NCBI GenBank assembly: GCA_947627535.1
Contig: CANQWM010000002.1
Coordinates: 62,001-126,000 of the forward strand
Source of the DNA: an uncultured Acetatifactor sp.
GTDB lineage: Bacteria > Bacillota > Clostridia > Lachnospirales > Lachnospiraceae
DNA length: 64,000 nt
Direction: 5' to 3'
A program made the position numbers and the translations under genes. This document shows, one piece after another, positions 43,318 to 52,904 of this stretch. Within the stretch, counting starts at the first letter, position 1. Every line of letters starts with the position of its first letter. The notes beneath the pieces are model-generated. The model ran no database searches, had not been told where the DNA came from, and was given only the letters and a program-made list of their open reading frames with translations.

Positions 43318-43323
43318 TATTGC

Positions 43324-43352
43324 ATTTTAGCATGGCCCGGTAAGGATGTCAA
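43324..43352 (-). promoter_or_regulatory. Promoter of the rplU operon
   Basis: On the - strand TTGACA (43352-43347) and TAAAAT (43329-43324) are 17 bases apart. The -35 box overlaps the stop codon of the upstream lipoprotein gene, so this operon starts inside the end of the preceding one. Confidence 0.85.
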
Positions 43353-45649
43353 GAATTATTTTCGTCCAGGAACAGCTGCACCCTGTTGTCCAGAATCTCC
43401 ACCGTCTCGTCCAGACTCCGCTGTCCATCAAAATACAGGGGAAGTTCCTCATAAAAGATATCTTCTATCTCAGACACCTTCCAGCTTGCCGGCCGGGCGT
43501 TCTCGATCAGGAATCGGGCTTCCTGTGCTTCCTCCCGCGTCAGAGCGGGGAACCTTTCATCTCCCGCCTCTCCCCGTTCCTTTCTTTCTATGGCCGTCTC
43601 AATGCTTTCTTCCAGCACGCTAAGCCGCACAGGCATTCTGGGCGGCTGGCCTCTGTTGCCGAGAATGCTGTCCACAGTCAGCAGTCTCTGGTTCTCCTTT
43701 GACAGAAGAAACCGCAGAAATTCCTTCGCTCCCTCCTGCTTGTCTGAGTTTACGTTCATAAAAAACAACTCCGGCGCCACATAAATTCCGTTTCCACTGG
43801 ATCTGGGATATCCAATACAGGAGACCTTTCCCTGAAAAATGGTTTTCAGGCTTTCCGGGCCGCTGCCCCAGATCGTTCCCCAGTTTGGTTCCATAAAATT
43901 GTCCACGGCAAAGACTTTTCCTTCCGCCACGGCGCTGCGCGCGTCTTCAAAGTCCGGAAAGGTATCAATGGCCACAGGATCCGCATACTTTCCGGCAAAT
44001 TCCAGAAATTCCCGAAACGGTTTTTCCTTCAGATGACTCTGCCCGGTCTCCCAGTCTATGAAATCCCTGTTGTCATTGTCATACAAACCGTAATACATGA
44101 CGATGCTGGTTCCGTCGTATCCCCACTGCAGGACTTCCACGCCGGAATTCTGTACTGTCTCCATCAGCTCCGGCAGGGTAAAGGATTTCCGTTCTCCCGT
44201 AAGATCCCGGGAATACGACGTCAGTCTCAGCTTCCCCTCATAGGGAAGACCATACTGCACCCCGTTCATTCTTCCCATCTCCATCGCCGCCGGCCAGAAA
44301 TCCTCTTCATCCTCCAGGACGCCCTCCAGATTCTGCAGATATCCTTCCCTGGCCAGCGCGGGTATATCCATGTACAGATTGGATACGTCAGACAGGAACA
44401 GATCCGGTCCTCGTCCCGCGGAAACTTCCATCTGGAGCCTGTCGTAAAATTCCTTTACAGCCGCCTGTATGTCCGCCGGTTCTTCTCCATAGGGATCATA
44501 AGGGTATTGTATTTTGACACTGTACTGTTCACTCATCCTGTTGAATTTTCCGATGGCGAGATCAAGGGTATTGACAGGCCATGATGACGCGATGATGATT
44601 TCCTGTTTTTCCGGCAGGGGCTCATGGTTTCCTTCAATACACAGAAAAATCTCATCCGTACACAGGGAATGCAGAAGCAGACCTCCCTGATCCAAAGCGG
44701 TCATCTCAAACAGGATTGACATCGGATAATTCCGGTCCTGAAAGCGGCAGACCGTCTCAGGCTCCCCTTCTGTCACACGCCATAGAGTTCGATTATCCGC
44801 CAGATACAACACCCCGTCCGCATCATAGACTCCATGAAGGTTTCCAGCGTTTGCCCCTTCAAGGAGAAAGCCTCCCTCGGGAAACGGCCCGTCGTCCTCC
44901 AAAGAAAAAACTCCCGTCCCGGAATCCTTTGTGCCGTACCAGAGAAGCCTGCCGCTCTCCGGTTCCTCCAGAATCCCGCTGATCTGTGCTCCCTCTCCCA
45001 GCTCTCTTTTCTCTTTCAGGTGAAACTGTGCGTCATATATGGAAACAGTGCCCTGTCCTTCAAAATGAAAGCCAATGGCTTCCCCGGCGGAGGTCAGGAA
45101 AAAATCCCCATTGGCCGAAAAATCCTCCCATTTCCCTTCATAACCGCTCTCTGGGATCCGCTCCAGGCTCTCCATCCCCGGCTGCCAGCGCGCGAGATAA
45201 TACGTACACGGATCGTTGCCGTCCACGCCTTCCGGATCTTTTCCCGGCGTCCCGCCGCGCATCAAAAGGATCAGCTGCCCTTCCGCTTCCCCCAGAATGC
45301 TTACCGGAACATCCCCGCAGGAGCCTGCTTCCTCTGTTTCCCAATCCTGATAAGGCGGCTTCAGCAGCTGAATATAATTTTTTTGCAGCAAGGGTTCTTC
45401 CACAGTGGAAAACTGGATCAAACGGTACAACGTATCTCCACATAGCCGTGAAATATCCCCGGAAACGATGTACTCCTGTTCAAATACCCCGGGAATGCCT
45501 GTGCTGTAGGGAAGGATCGTCTCCTGAAAATGATAATAGAGCGGCTCCGGATCCGCCGCAGTCTTTTGTCCCGCTGCCCTTCCGCAGGCTGTAAAAAGCG
45601 CCGCCGCAAGACCGCAGCAGAACAGGCGGTTACATATTTTCGTCCACAT
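43349..45649 (-). CDS. Large solute-binding-like lipoprotein (third paralogue)
   Basis: This 766-residue protein has a short lipoprotein signal (LFCCGLAAALFTACG, lipobox FTAC) and a strand-rich N-terminal half. The C-terminal part is solute-binding-like (GRGPDLFLSDVSNLYMDI, SKENQRLLTVDSILGNRG). Its last 40 residues (YFDGQRSLDETVEILDNRVQ) clearly match the ends of the other three paralogues. It starts inside the end of the preceding gene (20-base overlap), which suggests coupled translation. No permease gene is near. Confidence 0.82.
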   Translation of the reverse strand: MWTKICNRLFCCGLAAALFTACGRAAGQKTAADPEPLYYHFQETILPYSTGIPGVFEQEYIVSGDISRLCGDTLYRLIQFSTVEEPLLQKNYIQLLKPPYQDWETEEAGSCGDVPVSILGEAEGQLILLMRGGTPGKDPEGVDGNDPCTYYLARWQPGMESLERIPESGYEGKWEDFSANGDFFLTSAGEAIGFHFEGQGTVSIYDAQFHLKEKRELGEGAQISGILEEPESGRLLWYGTKDSGTGVFSLEDDGPFPEGGFLLEGANAGNLHGVYDADGVLYLADNRTLWRVTEGEPETVCRFQDRNYPMSILFEMTALDQGGLLLHSLCTDEIFLCIEGNHEPLPEKQEIIIASSWPVNTLDLAIGKFNRMSEQYSVKIQYPYDPYGEEPADIQAAVKEFYDRLQMEVSAGRGPDLFLSDVSNLYMDIPALAREGYLQNLEGVLEDEEDFWPAAMEMGRMNGVQYGLPYEGKLRLTSYSRDLTGERKSFTLPELMETVQNSGVEVLQWGYDGTSIVMYYGLYDNDNRDFIDWETGQSHLKEKPFREFLEFAGKYADPVAIDTFPDFEDARSAVAEGKVFAVDNFMEPNWGTIWGSGPESLKTIFQGKVSCIGYPRSSGNGIYVAPELFFMNVNSDKQEGAKEFLRFLLSKENQRLLTVDSILGNRGQPPRMPVRLSVLEESIETAIERKERGEAGDERFPALTREEAQEARFLIENARPASWKVSEIEDIFYEELPLYFDGQRSLDETVEILDNRVQLFLDENNS

Positions 45650-47966
45650 ACAGCTGCACCCTGTTCTGAATAATGTCTGTCACTTCGTCCAGAGATTTCT
45701 GGCCTTCAAAATACGCCGGCGCCTCTTCCATGACGATCGTGATAACCGGGTTATTCCAATCCAAAAGCAGTCCGTTTTCAATGATATTTCGGATGACGTC
45801 CGCTTCCTCCTGGCTTAACGTGTGAGCCGTATAAGTATAATTGTTGGGATAGGAAATGTTATATGTCGATTTCGTCATATAATTTCCGAACTCATCTTTT
45901 ATCGGGTTCCCGTTTTCGTCTACTTTATAATCTGCCAGCGCTTCTTCCAGCATAGCGTCGAGTTCGGATTTCACCACAGGAAATCCCACCCTGCCGCCGT
46001 CATCTTTCTGTTTGTTGGAAAGATAGTTTTCCAGAAAAGCCCACGCTTCTTCCTTGTTGGGGGATTTCGCGCTGATGCCGAAGCTTTCGCTGGGCGCGAT
46101 TGTTCCGACACCGACCCCGTCCGGACCCGGACAGCCCACAAATACCGGATTGGAAAACGGATCCGCGGCCATCTGCGGTCCGTAGACATCATACATGTCC
46201 GTACGGGCAAGCAGCAGCTCGCCGTCCCGTGCCATCTCCCGCCAGGATTTATCCGCGGACTGGGCTTCATACTTGTTCTGACCCTCCGCTGCCCTGGCGG
46301 AGAATTTCAGGATCTTTTGAAATTCCTCACTGTCAAATCGGCATTTTCCGGTATCCGCGTCAATAAAGGAGTTTATCGTACATTGCAGGCAGTACAGCAG
46401 ACAGGTCCTGGGAGAATACTCTCCAAGCAGGAACGCATCCGGATAAGCGTCCGCGAGGGCGATCACGTCGTCAATGGTCCAGCTGTCCTGATCTCCCAGC
46501 ATGTCGCCGCTGCCTACATAGGTCTGCAGCTGCAGCACCGTGGGAAGGATCGCCAGCCTGCCGTTATGGGTACACTGCTGCAGCACATTTTCAAACATAT
46601 CTTCTCTGGAAAGAACCTCGCTCTTTTCAAGATAGGGCGTCAGATCCTCCAGCACTCCTTTTTCCACCAGGTTGCGCCAGTCCATGGAATACGTGTCAAC
46701 ATTCAGGATATCGGGGCAGTTTCCGGCTGCGATATCCGCCTGCATCCGGTTTATTCCATCCTGCAGCATATATTCGTCCTTTTGCATATAAGCCTTGATC
46801 GTAATATAACAGGTTTCGCTCTGGCTGTTGAAACGGCTGACAGCAGCCTCCAGCCCGGGGAAGCTTTGCATGACGCCAAGGATCAGTTCCGTCTTCTCTG
46901 CCTCTTTCGTCTCCCGCGGCCTGTCCGTGGCGCTCATCAGCACCAGCCCATAGTCCCCGCTTTCCCAGTCGCTGTACGCCACAGCGATCCGCCCGTCGGA
47001 CAGGGCGCCGACGGACGCCGACGGCTGCAGATAAGGGATCTGCGTCTCGATGAGCTTGAATAATGTGATATTCTTTTTGGTCTCTGGATTATAGCGGTAT
47101 ACCCCCATGGAATCCACCGTCAGGAAATTTCCCTCCAGGTCGCAGCAAAGGCGCCCGCTGCCGAACGGTATGCCAGACATTCCGTTTTTCAGTACGGCAT
47201 CCTCATAATCCACCGTATAGAGGGTGGCAGGATTGCGGCCGTCCGTCACATAGACTCTGCCGTCCGCACCGCGCCCGAACCGGCAGATGCTGACTGTGCT
47301 TTCCTGTATTTCATTGCTGTGGATGACGCCGGCAGACATTCCCTGATCGTCAAAGAGATAGATGTCCCGGTCTGCCAGAACACAGGTTCTGTTCTGGGCG
47401 TCCACAGCCAGGGAATATTGGAGTGAGATTTCCGGCGCTTGATACAGATCTGTAATGTCCTGTCGGTACACCTCCTTTTGGGAGGAATCCCACTTTATCA
47501 GGAAACGTTTTAGGATATAATCGTCTCTTTCTTCCCTCTTTTCTGTCTCGCTGCGGATCATATACAGACTGCCGTCTTCCCCCACGGTCCAGCAGTCCAC
47601 ATAGCCTGTGGGATAATCCGTCACGGATCCGTCTGTCAGGGACTGACAGCGAATCATATATCCGTTTTCCTCATCCGACACGATACAGTAAAGCCTGTCG
47701 TCTGTTATCAGCATGTCATACAGGTTGTAAGTGCCGCCTTCCGCCAGTTGAAATTCTTCCGGCTGATAGAAGAACCCTCCGTCTTCCGCAGTCACGTCGT
47801 CCTGTTCCTCCGCCGTTTTGGCTGTCTGGCCGGGAGCGCTCTGTTTTTGCCCGCCGTTTTCCCTGCCGCAGGCCGCAGATCCCAGAAGAATCGTTCCCAA
47901 GAGGAACCATGCGCCCAGCCTTCTGCCGAAATGGATATTCCGAAAAAACTTTGCTTGTCTGCTCAT
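45630..47966 (-). CDS. Large solute-binding-like lipoprotein (fourth paralogue)
   Basis: The 778-residue protein has an N-terminal signal with lipobox SAAC (ILLGSAACG), a propeller-like first half with repeated tryptophan/glycine strands and a solute-binding-like second half (AAGNCPDILNVDTYSMDW, NKEEAWAFLENYLSNKQ). The end motif is YFEGQKSLDEVTDIIQNRVQ. GGAGGAAG lies seven bases before the ATG. It forms an operon with the next paralogue. The ligand is unknown; the length is about twice that of ordinary solute-binding proteins. Confidence 0.82.
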   Translation of the reverse strand: MSRQAKFFRNIHFGRRLGAWFLLGTILLGSAACGRENGGQKQSAPGQTAKTAEEQDDVTAEDGGFFYQPEEFQLAEGGTYNLYDMLITDDRLYCIVSDEENGYMIRCQSLTDGSVTDYPTGYVDCWTVGEDGSLYMIRSETEKREERDDYILKRFLIKWDSSQKEVYRQDITDLYQAPEISLQYSLAVDAQNRTCVLADRDIYLFDDQGMSAGVIHSNEIQESTVSICRFGRGADGRVYVTDGRNPATLYTVDYEDAVLKNGMSGIPFGSGRLCCDLEGNFLTVDSMGVYRYNPETKKNITLFKLIETQIPYLQPSASVGALSDGRIAVAYSDWESGDYGLVLMSATDRPRETKEAEKTELILGVMQSFPGLEAAVSRFNSQSETCYITIKAYMQKDEYMLQDGINRMQADIAAGNCPDILNVDTYSMDWRNLVEKGVLEDLTPYLEKSEVLSREDMFENVLQQCTHNGRLAILPTVLQLQTYVGSGDMLGDQDSWTIDDVIALADAYPDAFLLGEYSPRTCLLYCLQCTINSFIDADTGKCRFDSEEFQKILKFSARAAEGQNKYEAQSADKSWREMARDGELLLARTDMYDVYGPQMAADPFSNPVFVGCPGPDGVGVGTIAPSESFGISAKSPNKEEAWAFLENYLSNKQKDDGGRVGFPVVKSELDAMLEEALADYKVDENGNPIKDEFGNYMTKSTYNISYPNNYTYTAHTLSQEEADVIRNIIENGLLLDWNNPVITIVMEEAPAYFEGQKSLDEVTDIIQNRVQLYVDENM

Positions 47967-48133
47967 TATGCCTTCCTCCTATCCAAGGTTTCCGTCTTTA
48001 TAAAAATATTGTAGCATCCGCCTGCCTGATATCAATATGCCCCGGCCAAAAACCCATTAAGAACCCCTTAAGATTCCTTTAACGATCCTTTAACGGGAAA
48101 ACTACCTGGAAAAAGAGAAAAAAAGCGTAAAAA

Positions 48134-48162
48134 CAGAGGATATCCGGAAGGGATATCCTCTG
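48134..48162 (-). terminator. Strong intrinsic terminator after the cytidylate kinase-like gene
   Basis: CAGAGGATATCC (48134-48145) and GGATATCCTCTG (48151-48162) form a perfect 12-bp stem with a 5-base loop. On the - strand TTTTTACGCTTTTTTTC follows. Confidence 0.92.
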
Positions 48163-48179
48163 AAAGATGAGAAAGAAAT

Positions 48180-48815
48180 TCAGCCGTTTTGTCCGTTTTG
48201 TTTTTCAAAATCCTCCACATACTGTACGATCAGCTTCACGGTTCCCTCCACGCCCAGGACGCTGCTGTTGATACACAGGTCATAGCTGTCCGCGCGGCCC
48301 CATTTCTTGGAGGAATAATAATTGTAGTAGCTTTGCCGCTGCTTATCCTTTTTGATGATCATGTCCCTGGCCTTGGACTCTGTAAGGCTGTATTTTTCCA
48401 TGATCCGCTTTACCTTTGTCTCCTCATCGCCGTAGATGAACAGATGCAGCACATTCCGATAATCCGCAAGCGCATAATCCGCGCACCTTCCCACGATCAC
48501 GCAGGGGCCCTCGGAGGCAATCTTCTTGATGGTGTCAAACTGCGCCAGGAACACCTTGTGGCTGATCGGCATATCCACAAAGGAGGAAGCGTTGTAGCCG
48601 AAGGAATAGGTGTCCATGACCAGATTGTAAAGGAAAGAGTTTGTGGGTCTCTCATCGTGGTTCTGGATCATTTCCTCGCAAAAGCCGCTCTCCTTCGCGG
48701 CGCGGGTGAGAAGCTCCTTGTCGTAGCATTTGATTCCGAAATATTCCGCAACCTTTTCTCCGATCTCACGTCCTGCGGAGCCAAACTGACGCCCGATTGT
48801 GATCACTGTATTCAT
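48180..48815 (-). CDS. Cytidylate kinase-like family protein
   Basis: The 211-residue protein begins MNTVITIGRQFGSAGREIG, a P-loop of the cytidylate kinase-like family, and carries VIVGRCADYAL and the LID-like RDMIIKKDKQRQSYYNYY. It is not the essential CMP kinase (Cmk), whose P-loop differs. Function unknown, probably a nucleotide or phosphotransfer enzyme. I start at ATG 48815 after GAGAGGG; a GTG two codons earlier is possible. Confidence 0.82.
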   Translation of the reverse strand: MNTVITIGRQFGSAGREIGEKVAEYFGIKCYDKELLTRAAKESGFCEEMIQNHDERPTNSFLYNLVMDTYSFGYNASSFVDMPISHKVFLAQFDTIKKIASEGPCVIVGRCADYALADYRNVLHLFIYGDEETKVKRIMEKYSLTESKARDMIIKKDKQRQSYYNYYSSKKWGRADSYDLCINSSVLGVEGTVKLIVQYVEDFEKQNGQNG

Positions 48816-48922
48816 ACGCACACCCTCTCTTTCTTTTTCCTGTCATTCTTTTGTCTGTCACAAAAGTATTGTCTGGAAATTTCAACTTTTATGATAGGAA
48901 CATTATACAACATTTTGAGTTT

Positions 48923-49852
48923 TTAGACAACAAAATTTGTTCTCATTTTTTCTAAAAGTTCCAAAAAATAAGCCGGAAGCGGCGCGTCCACCTCCACATA
49001 TTCTCCGGTGGAGGGATGGATAAAGCCCAGCGTCCTGGCGTGAAGGGTCTGTCCCTGCAGGCGGAAGGGGCACTTCCCGCTCCCGTACACCTCATCTCCC
49101 AGCAGAGGATGTCCCAGAGACGCCATATGCACCCGGATCTGATGGGTGCGTCCCGTCTCAAGCCTGCATTCCAGAAAGGTATATCTGTCGAAACGCTCCA
49201 ATACCTGATAATGGGTCACCGCACGTTTGCCGTTCCGCTCGTTCACGGCCATTTTTTTCCGGTCCGCGGGATGCCTGCCGATGGGCCTGTCAACGACGCC
49301 GCAATCCTCCTTCAGCGCCCCGCAGCAGATGGCCTGGTAACGCCTTGTGACGGAATGCTCCTTCAGCTGCTGGGCAATGATCCTGTGGGCGCGGTCATTT
49401 TTGCAGGCGATGACGGATCCGGTGGTGTCCCGGTCGATCCTGTGCACGATTCCGGGCCGCAGAACCCCGTTGATACCGGACAGCTCGCTGCCGCAGTGAT
49501 ACAGAAGCGCGTTGACCAGCGTACCGCTGTAGTGGCCTGCGGCGGGATGGACGACCATGCCCTTTGGCTTGTTCACCACGATCACGTCGTCATCCTCATA
49601 GAGAATGTCAAGGGGAATATTTTCCGGAAGGATATCCGGCTCCTGCGCCGCGGGCAGGGAAAAAACCACCCTGTCTTCCGCCTTCAGGCGAAAACTCCCC
49701 TTGACGGGCTGGCCGTTTACAGTGACCTGGCCTTCCTTCACCATCTTCTGGATATAGGACCGGGACAGCGTATCCATGAGAAGCGCAAGACATTTGTCCA
49801 CGCGCTCGTCCTCCAGCTCCTCCGTGATCTCAAAGCAAAATTCTTCCATCAT
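48923..49852 (-). CDS. RluD-like 23S rRNA pseudouridine synthase
   Basis: This 309-residue enzyme has an N-terminal S4 domain (ERVDKCLALLMDTLSRSYIQ) and a catalytic domain with HRIDRDTTGSVIACKND. The C-terminal motif RTHQIRVHMASLGHPLLGDE is intact. It is one of three pseudouridine synthase genes in the window. In this class it usually follows lspA, as here, with a four-base overlap. Confidence 0.92.
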   Translation of the reverse strand: MMEEFCFEITEELEDERVDKCLALLMDTLSRSYIQKMVKEGQVTVNGQPVKGSFRLKAEDRVVFSLPAAQEPDILPENIPLDILYEDDDVIVVNKPKGMVVHPAAGHYSGTLVNALLYHCGSELSGINGVLRPGIVHRIDRDTTGSVIACKNDRAHRIIAQQLKEHSVTRRYQAICCGALKEDCGVVDRPIGRHPADRKKMAVNERNGKRAVTHYQVLERFDRYTFLECRLETGRTHQIRVHMASLGHPLLGDEVYGSGKCPFRLQGQTLHARTLGFIHPSTGEYVEVDAPLPAYFLELLEKMRTNFVV

Positions 49853-50382
49853 TTCATCTCCCGGTATTTCTTCTGCTTGAAATTTAAAAATTCAAGGTCG
49901 CTTTCCTTGTAATAGAAAAGGAACAGGAAGAACAGAAGGAAGGTAAACACCACAATATAACAGTCCGCCACGTTAAAGATGGGAAAATCGATCAGGACGA
50001 AATAGATAAAATCCACAACATAGTCGAAGCGGAACCGGTCGATCATATTGCCGAGGCCCCCGGCGACAATGGCGGAAAGCGCAATGTGGACTATATGGAA
50101 TTTCTTCGTCTGGGGCAGCTTGAACAGAAAAAACAGGATCACCGCCAGAAAGACAAAGCCCACAAACAGGATAAAAAATTTCTGGTTCCGCAGCATACCA
50201 AAGGCGGAGCCTGGATTTTCAAGGTACTGCAGCTGGAGCACGCCGTCCCAGAGAACGACGGCGGGCTGATCCTTCAGATTGATGATGGCAAGACGCTTGG
50301 TGAACTGGTCCAGGAACAAAAGGATAAGCATCACCATGAGATCCGTTAAAAGCAGAACTGTTTTTTTCTTACGCATTGGCAT
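49849..50382 (-). CDS. lspA: Signal peptidase II (lipoprotein signal peptidase)
   Basis: The 177-residue membrane protease has four helices and the aspartate pair in GNMIDRFRFDYVVDF and FNVADCYIV. It removes signal peptides of prolipoproteins, including those of the four large lipoproteins encoded in this window. I start at ATG 50382 with GGAG six bases before it; a TTG at 50394 extends the frame. It overlaps the end of aroB by 14 bases. Confidence 0.95.
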   Translation of the reverse strand: MPMRKKKTVLLLTDLMVMLILLFLDQFTKRLAIINLKDQPAVVLWDGVLQLQYLENPGSAFGMLRNQKFFILFVGFVFLAVILFFLFKLPQTKKFHIVHIALSAIVAGGLGNMIDRFRFDYVVDFIYFVLIDFPIFNVADCYIVVFTFLLFFLFLFYYKESDLEFLNFKQKKYREMK

Positions 50383-51508
50383 CCTCTTCTCCAAAATAAA
50401 TTTCGTTGACCGCGTCCAGAATCTCCTGGTCCGTAACGGTCGTGTCGATCACTGCCCGGCCGATCTTCTTCAACAGTACAAATTTAATATGCCCGGCTTC
50501 CCTCTTTTTGTCTGACCTGGTCAGTCGCAGGATTTCGTCGGGATCAATATCATCGACGGAAATAGGAAGCTGGAAGGGGACGAACATATCCCGGATTTCG
50601 TAATATTCCTCCATGGAGAGCATCTTGCGCTTCCAGGAGATATAGGCGGCGGCAACCGCCCCCAGAGCGACGCATTCCCCGTGGAACAGTTCAAAGCCCT
50701 TTGCCTTTTCTATCGCGTGGCCGATGGTATGTCCGAAGTTTAAAAGCGCCCGCTCCCCCTGCTCTGTGGGATCCTTTTCCACTACAAGCTTCTTTACCAT
50801 ACAGCTTCGCTTCAGCATTTCCTGAAGGACCTTTGGATCTCTGTCGCAGATCTCATACATATTTTCGATGAGCCACTGGTAAAGCAGCTCGTCGCGGATC
50901 AGGCCGTGCTTCATCACCTCCGCAAAGCCGGAGAAGAACTGTCTGTCGTCCAGCGTCTTTAAGACGGACAGGTTCATATAGACCAGCTTCGGCATCTTAA
51001 AGGCGCCGACCATGTTCTTATAGCCGTCAAAATCCACCCCCGTCTTGCCGCCGATGCTGCTGTCCGCCTGTGCGAGAAGCGTGGTGGGAACCTGGACGAA
51101 ATCCACGCCCCGCAGATAGGTGGCGGCCGCATAGCCCGTGACGTCTCCTACAACGCCGCCCCCCAGCGCCACAAGAAGGTCCCTGCGGTCAAAGCCCTCC
51201 TGGATCAGAAAAACATAAATCTGTTTTACGGTGTCTAAATTCTTGTTCGACTCCCCGGCGGGAAAGGCGTATTTTACGGCCTTCCTGCATTTCCCCTGCA
51301 GCAGTTCCAGCACCTGTTCCCCGTAGAGCGCGTCCACGTTGGAATCGGTCACGATACAGACGCGCCGGGAGATCAGGCCGTCCGGCCGTCCCTCCTCCGG
51401 CTTCGCGCCCAGCGCCTGCAGTTCCGGCACAAGCTCCTCGAAGGATTCTGTAAAGACAATATCGTAACAGGGCTTTTTCTGGTATAAAACCGGCAGTCTC
51501 TCCGACAT
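50369..51508 (-). CDS. aroB: 3-dehydroquinate synthase
   Basis: The 379-residue enzyme has the NAD-binding GGGVVGDVTGYAAATYLRG and the active-site QVPTTLLAQADSSIGGKTG. The zinc histidines lie in LNFGHTIGHAIEK and FHGECVALG. It makes 3-dehydroquinate in the shikimate pathway. It heads the aroB-lspA-rluD-like transcript, downstream of a terminator that follows sepF. Confidence 0.95.
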   Translation of the reverse strand: MSERLPVLYQKKPCYDIVFTESFEELVPELQALGAKPEEGRPDGLISRRVCIVTDSNVDALYGEQVLELLQGKCRKAVKYAFPAGESNKNLDTVKQIYVFLIQEGFDRRDLLVALGGGVVGDVTGYAAATYLRGVDFVQVPTTLLAQADSSIGGKTGVDFDGYKNMVGAFKMPKLVYMNLSVLKTLDDRQFFSGFAEVMKHGLIRDELLYQWLIENMYEICDRDPKVLQEMLKRSCMVKKLVVEKDPTEQGERALLNFGHTIGHAIEKAKGFELFHGECVALGAVAAAYISWKRKMLSMEEYYEIRDMFVPFQLPISVDDIDPDEILRLTRSDKKREAGHIKFVLLKKIGRAVIDTTVTDQEILDAVNEIYFGEEDANA

Positions 51509-51573
51509 TTTTTCTTTTCCTTTCCGCTCCTGCCTGATCTGCGGCAGGGCTTTCCTGTGTCCGCAACGTCAAA

Positions 51574-51596
51574 GGAGCCCGCATAAAACGGGCTCC
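51574..51596 (-). terminator. Terminator after sepF
   Basis: GGAGCCCG (51574-51581) and CGGGCTCC (51589-51596) form a perfect 8-bp stem. On the - strand TTT follows directly and then a mixed sequence, so the T-tract is short. Confidence 0.65.
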
Positions 51597-51613
51597 ACTG
51601 TTATTTCTTCACA

Positions 51614-52135
51614 TCAGTTGCCGCCTAACGGCATCTCAAAGGAGCCGCCGAAGATATCCTGAAAATCACCGGATACGTCTACGCTGGCGGGGGTAATGAT
51701 AAAAATGTAATGCGATATCTTTTGAAGGTTTCCGGAAATGGCGAAGCAGGAACCGCTGGTGAAGTCTATGATCCTCTGCGCAATGTCCACATCCAGCCCC
51801 TCTAGATTCAGCACCACGGTGCGGTTTGCCAGCAGCGTTTCCGTGATTTCTCGCGCGTCCTCCACGGAGGTGGGTTTGATCACGCATACCTCCATGCCGG
51901 AACTGTTTGTCATGCGCCGGGAAGAAGACTGCTTGATGGGTGTAATCTTGTTCGCAGGCTGTTTTCTTGGCGGCGCTTCCTCATAATCCTCGGTTTTCTG
52001 CTTGGATGAGGAAGATTTTCTCTGGGGAGCGGCGGGTTCTTCCTCCTCGTCGTCCAGATAATCGTCATCGTAATAGTCGTCCTCGTCTTCGCCGTTCAGT
52101 TTCATGTAATTTAAAAACTTATCCATTACTCCCAT
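51614..52135 (-). CDS. sepF: Cell division protein SepF
   Basis: The 173-residue protein has an N-terminal membrane-binding helix (MGVMDKFLNYMKL). A charged disordered stretch follows, then the globular SepF domain (VCVIKPTSVEDAREITETLL, GLDVDIAQRIIDFTSGSCF). SepF ties FtsZ to the membrane. It overlaps yggS by 17 bases. Confidence 0.95.
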   Translation of the reverse strand: MGVMDKFLNYMKLNGEDEDDYYDDDYLDDEEEEPAAPQRKSSSSKQKTEDYEEAPPRKQPANKITPIKQSSSRRMTNSSGMEVCVIKPTSVEDAREITETLLANRTVVLNLEGLDVDIAQRIIDFTSGSCFAISGNLQKISHYIFIITPASVDVSGDFQDIFGGSFEMPLGGN

Positions 52136-52877
52136 GATTCCCTACCATACCTTTCTGATTTCCGGATCCACTGACCGGTCCGCTCTCTGTTCCGTAATCT
52201 CTTTCACCGAAAATCCCTGTACCCACCCGGATACAGGAAGCGCCCGCCTCAATGGCTGCGGGATAATCTCCCGACATTCCCATCGAAAGAACATTCATAT
52301 TAACATTATCAATGTTTTTTGCCGCAATGTCAACAGACAATTGGACTAATTTATCAAAATATGGACGGTTTTTCCCCGGATCTTCTGTATATGGTGCTAT
52401 TGTCATCAATCCTTTGATATGGATTCCGGGTAAAACGGAGATCAATCTTACAAGCTCCGGTGCCTCTTCACAGGACACACCGTACTTTGTCTCCTCTTCC
52501 GCCACGTTTACCTCAATAAGAATATCGGTCTCCACGCCCTTTTTCAGCGACTCCCGGCTGATTTCCTCCGCAAGGCGAAGTGAATCCACGCTGTGGATCA
52601 TGGCTGTCCTGCCTACAATGTATTTTACCTTGTTTCGCTGCAGATGGCCGATCATGTGCCACCGGATGTCCGGCGGGAGCTGGGGAATCTTGTCCGTCAG
52701 CTCCTGCACCTTGTTTTCGCCGAAATCCCTGACGCCGGCCTCGTACGCTTCCCGCAGGGCTGCCACAGGCTTTGTCTTGCTGACGGCGATTAATGTCACC
52801 GTCTCGGGATCCCTTCCCGCTCTCAGACAGGCTTCCCGGATCTGGTCCCTGACATTCTGTAGATTTTCCCGAATCAT
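52119..52877 (-). CDS. yggS: YggS-family PLP homeostasis protein
   Basis: The 252-residue protein is a single-domain alanine-racemase-fold PLP binder: LIAVSKTKPVAALREAYEAG with the PLP lysine, FGENKVQEL, WHMIGHLQRNKVKYI and SMGMSGDYPAAIEAG. It controls pyridoxal phosphate levels. ATG 52877 with GGAGG eight bases upstream is preferred to the GTG at 52886. The last 20 residues (GSGNQKGMVGNHG) are an unusual glycine-rich tail. Confidence 0.93.
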   Translation of the reverse strand: MIRENLQNVRDQIREACLRAGRDPETVTLIAVSKTKPVAALREAYEAGVRDFGENKVQELTDKIPQLPPDIRWHMIGHLQRNKVKYIVGRTAMIHSVDSLRLAEEISRESLKKGVETDILIEVNVAEEETKYGVSCEEAPELVRLISVLPGIHIKGLMTIAPYTEDPGKNRPYFDKLVQLSVDIAAKNIDNVNMNVLSMGMSGDYPAAIEAGASCIRVGTGIFGERDYGTESGPVSGSGNQKGMVGNHGSNG

Positions 52878-52904
52878 CGCTGTCACCTCCGGCGGATAAT
52901 TCCG

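Noticed and set aside
43349-47966. Complete ABC sugar transporter
   Set aside because: Only solute-binding-like genes are present; neither permease nor ATPase genes occur next to any of the four.
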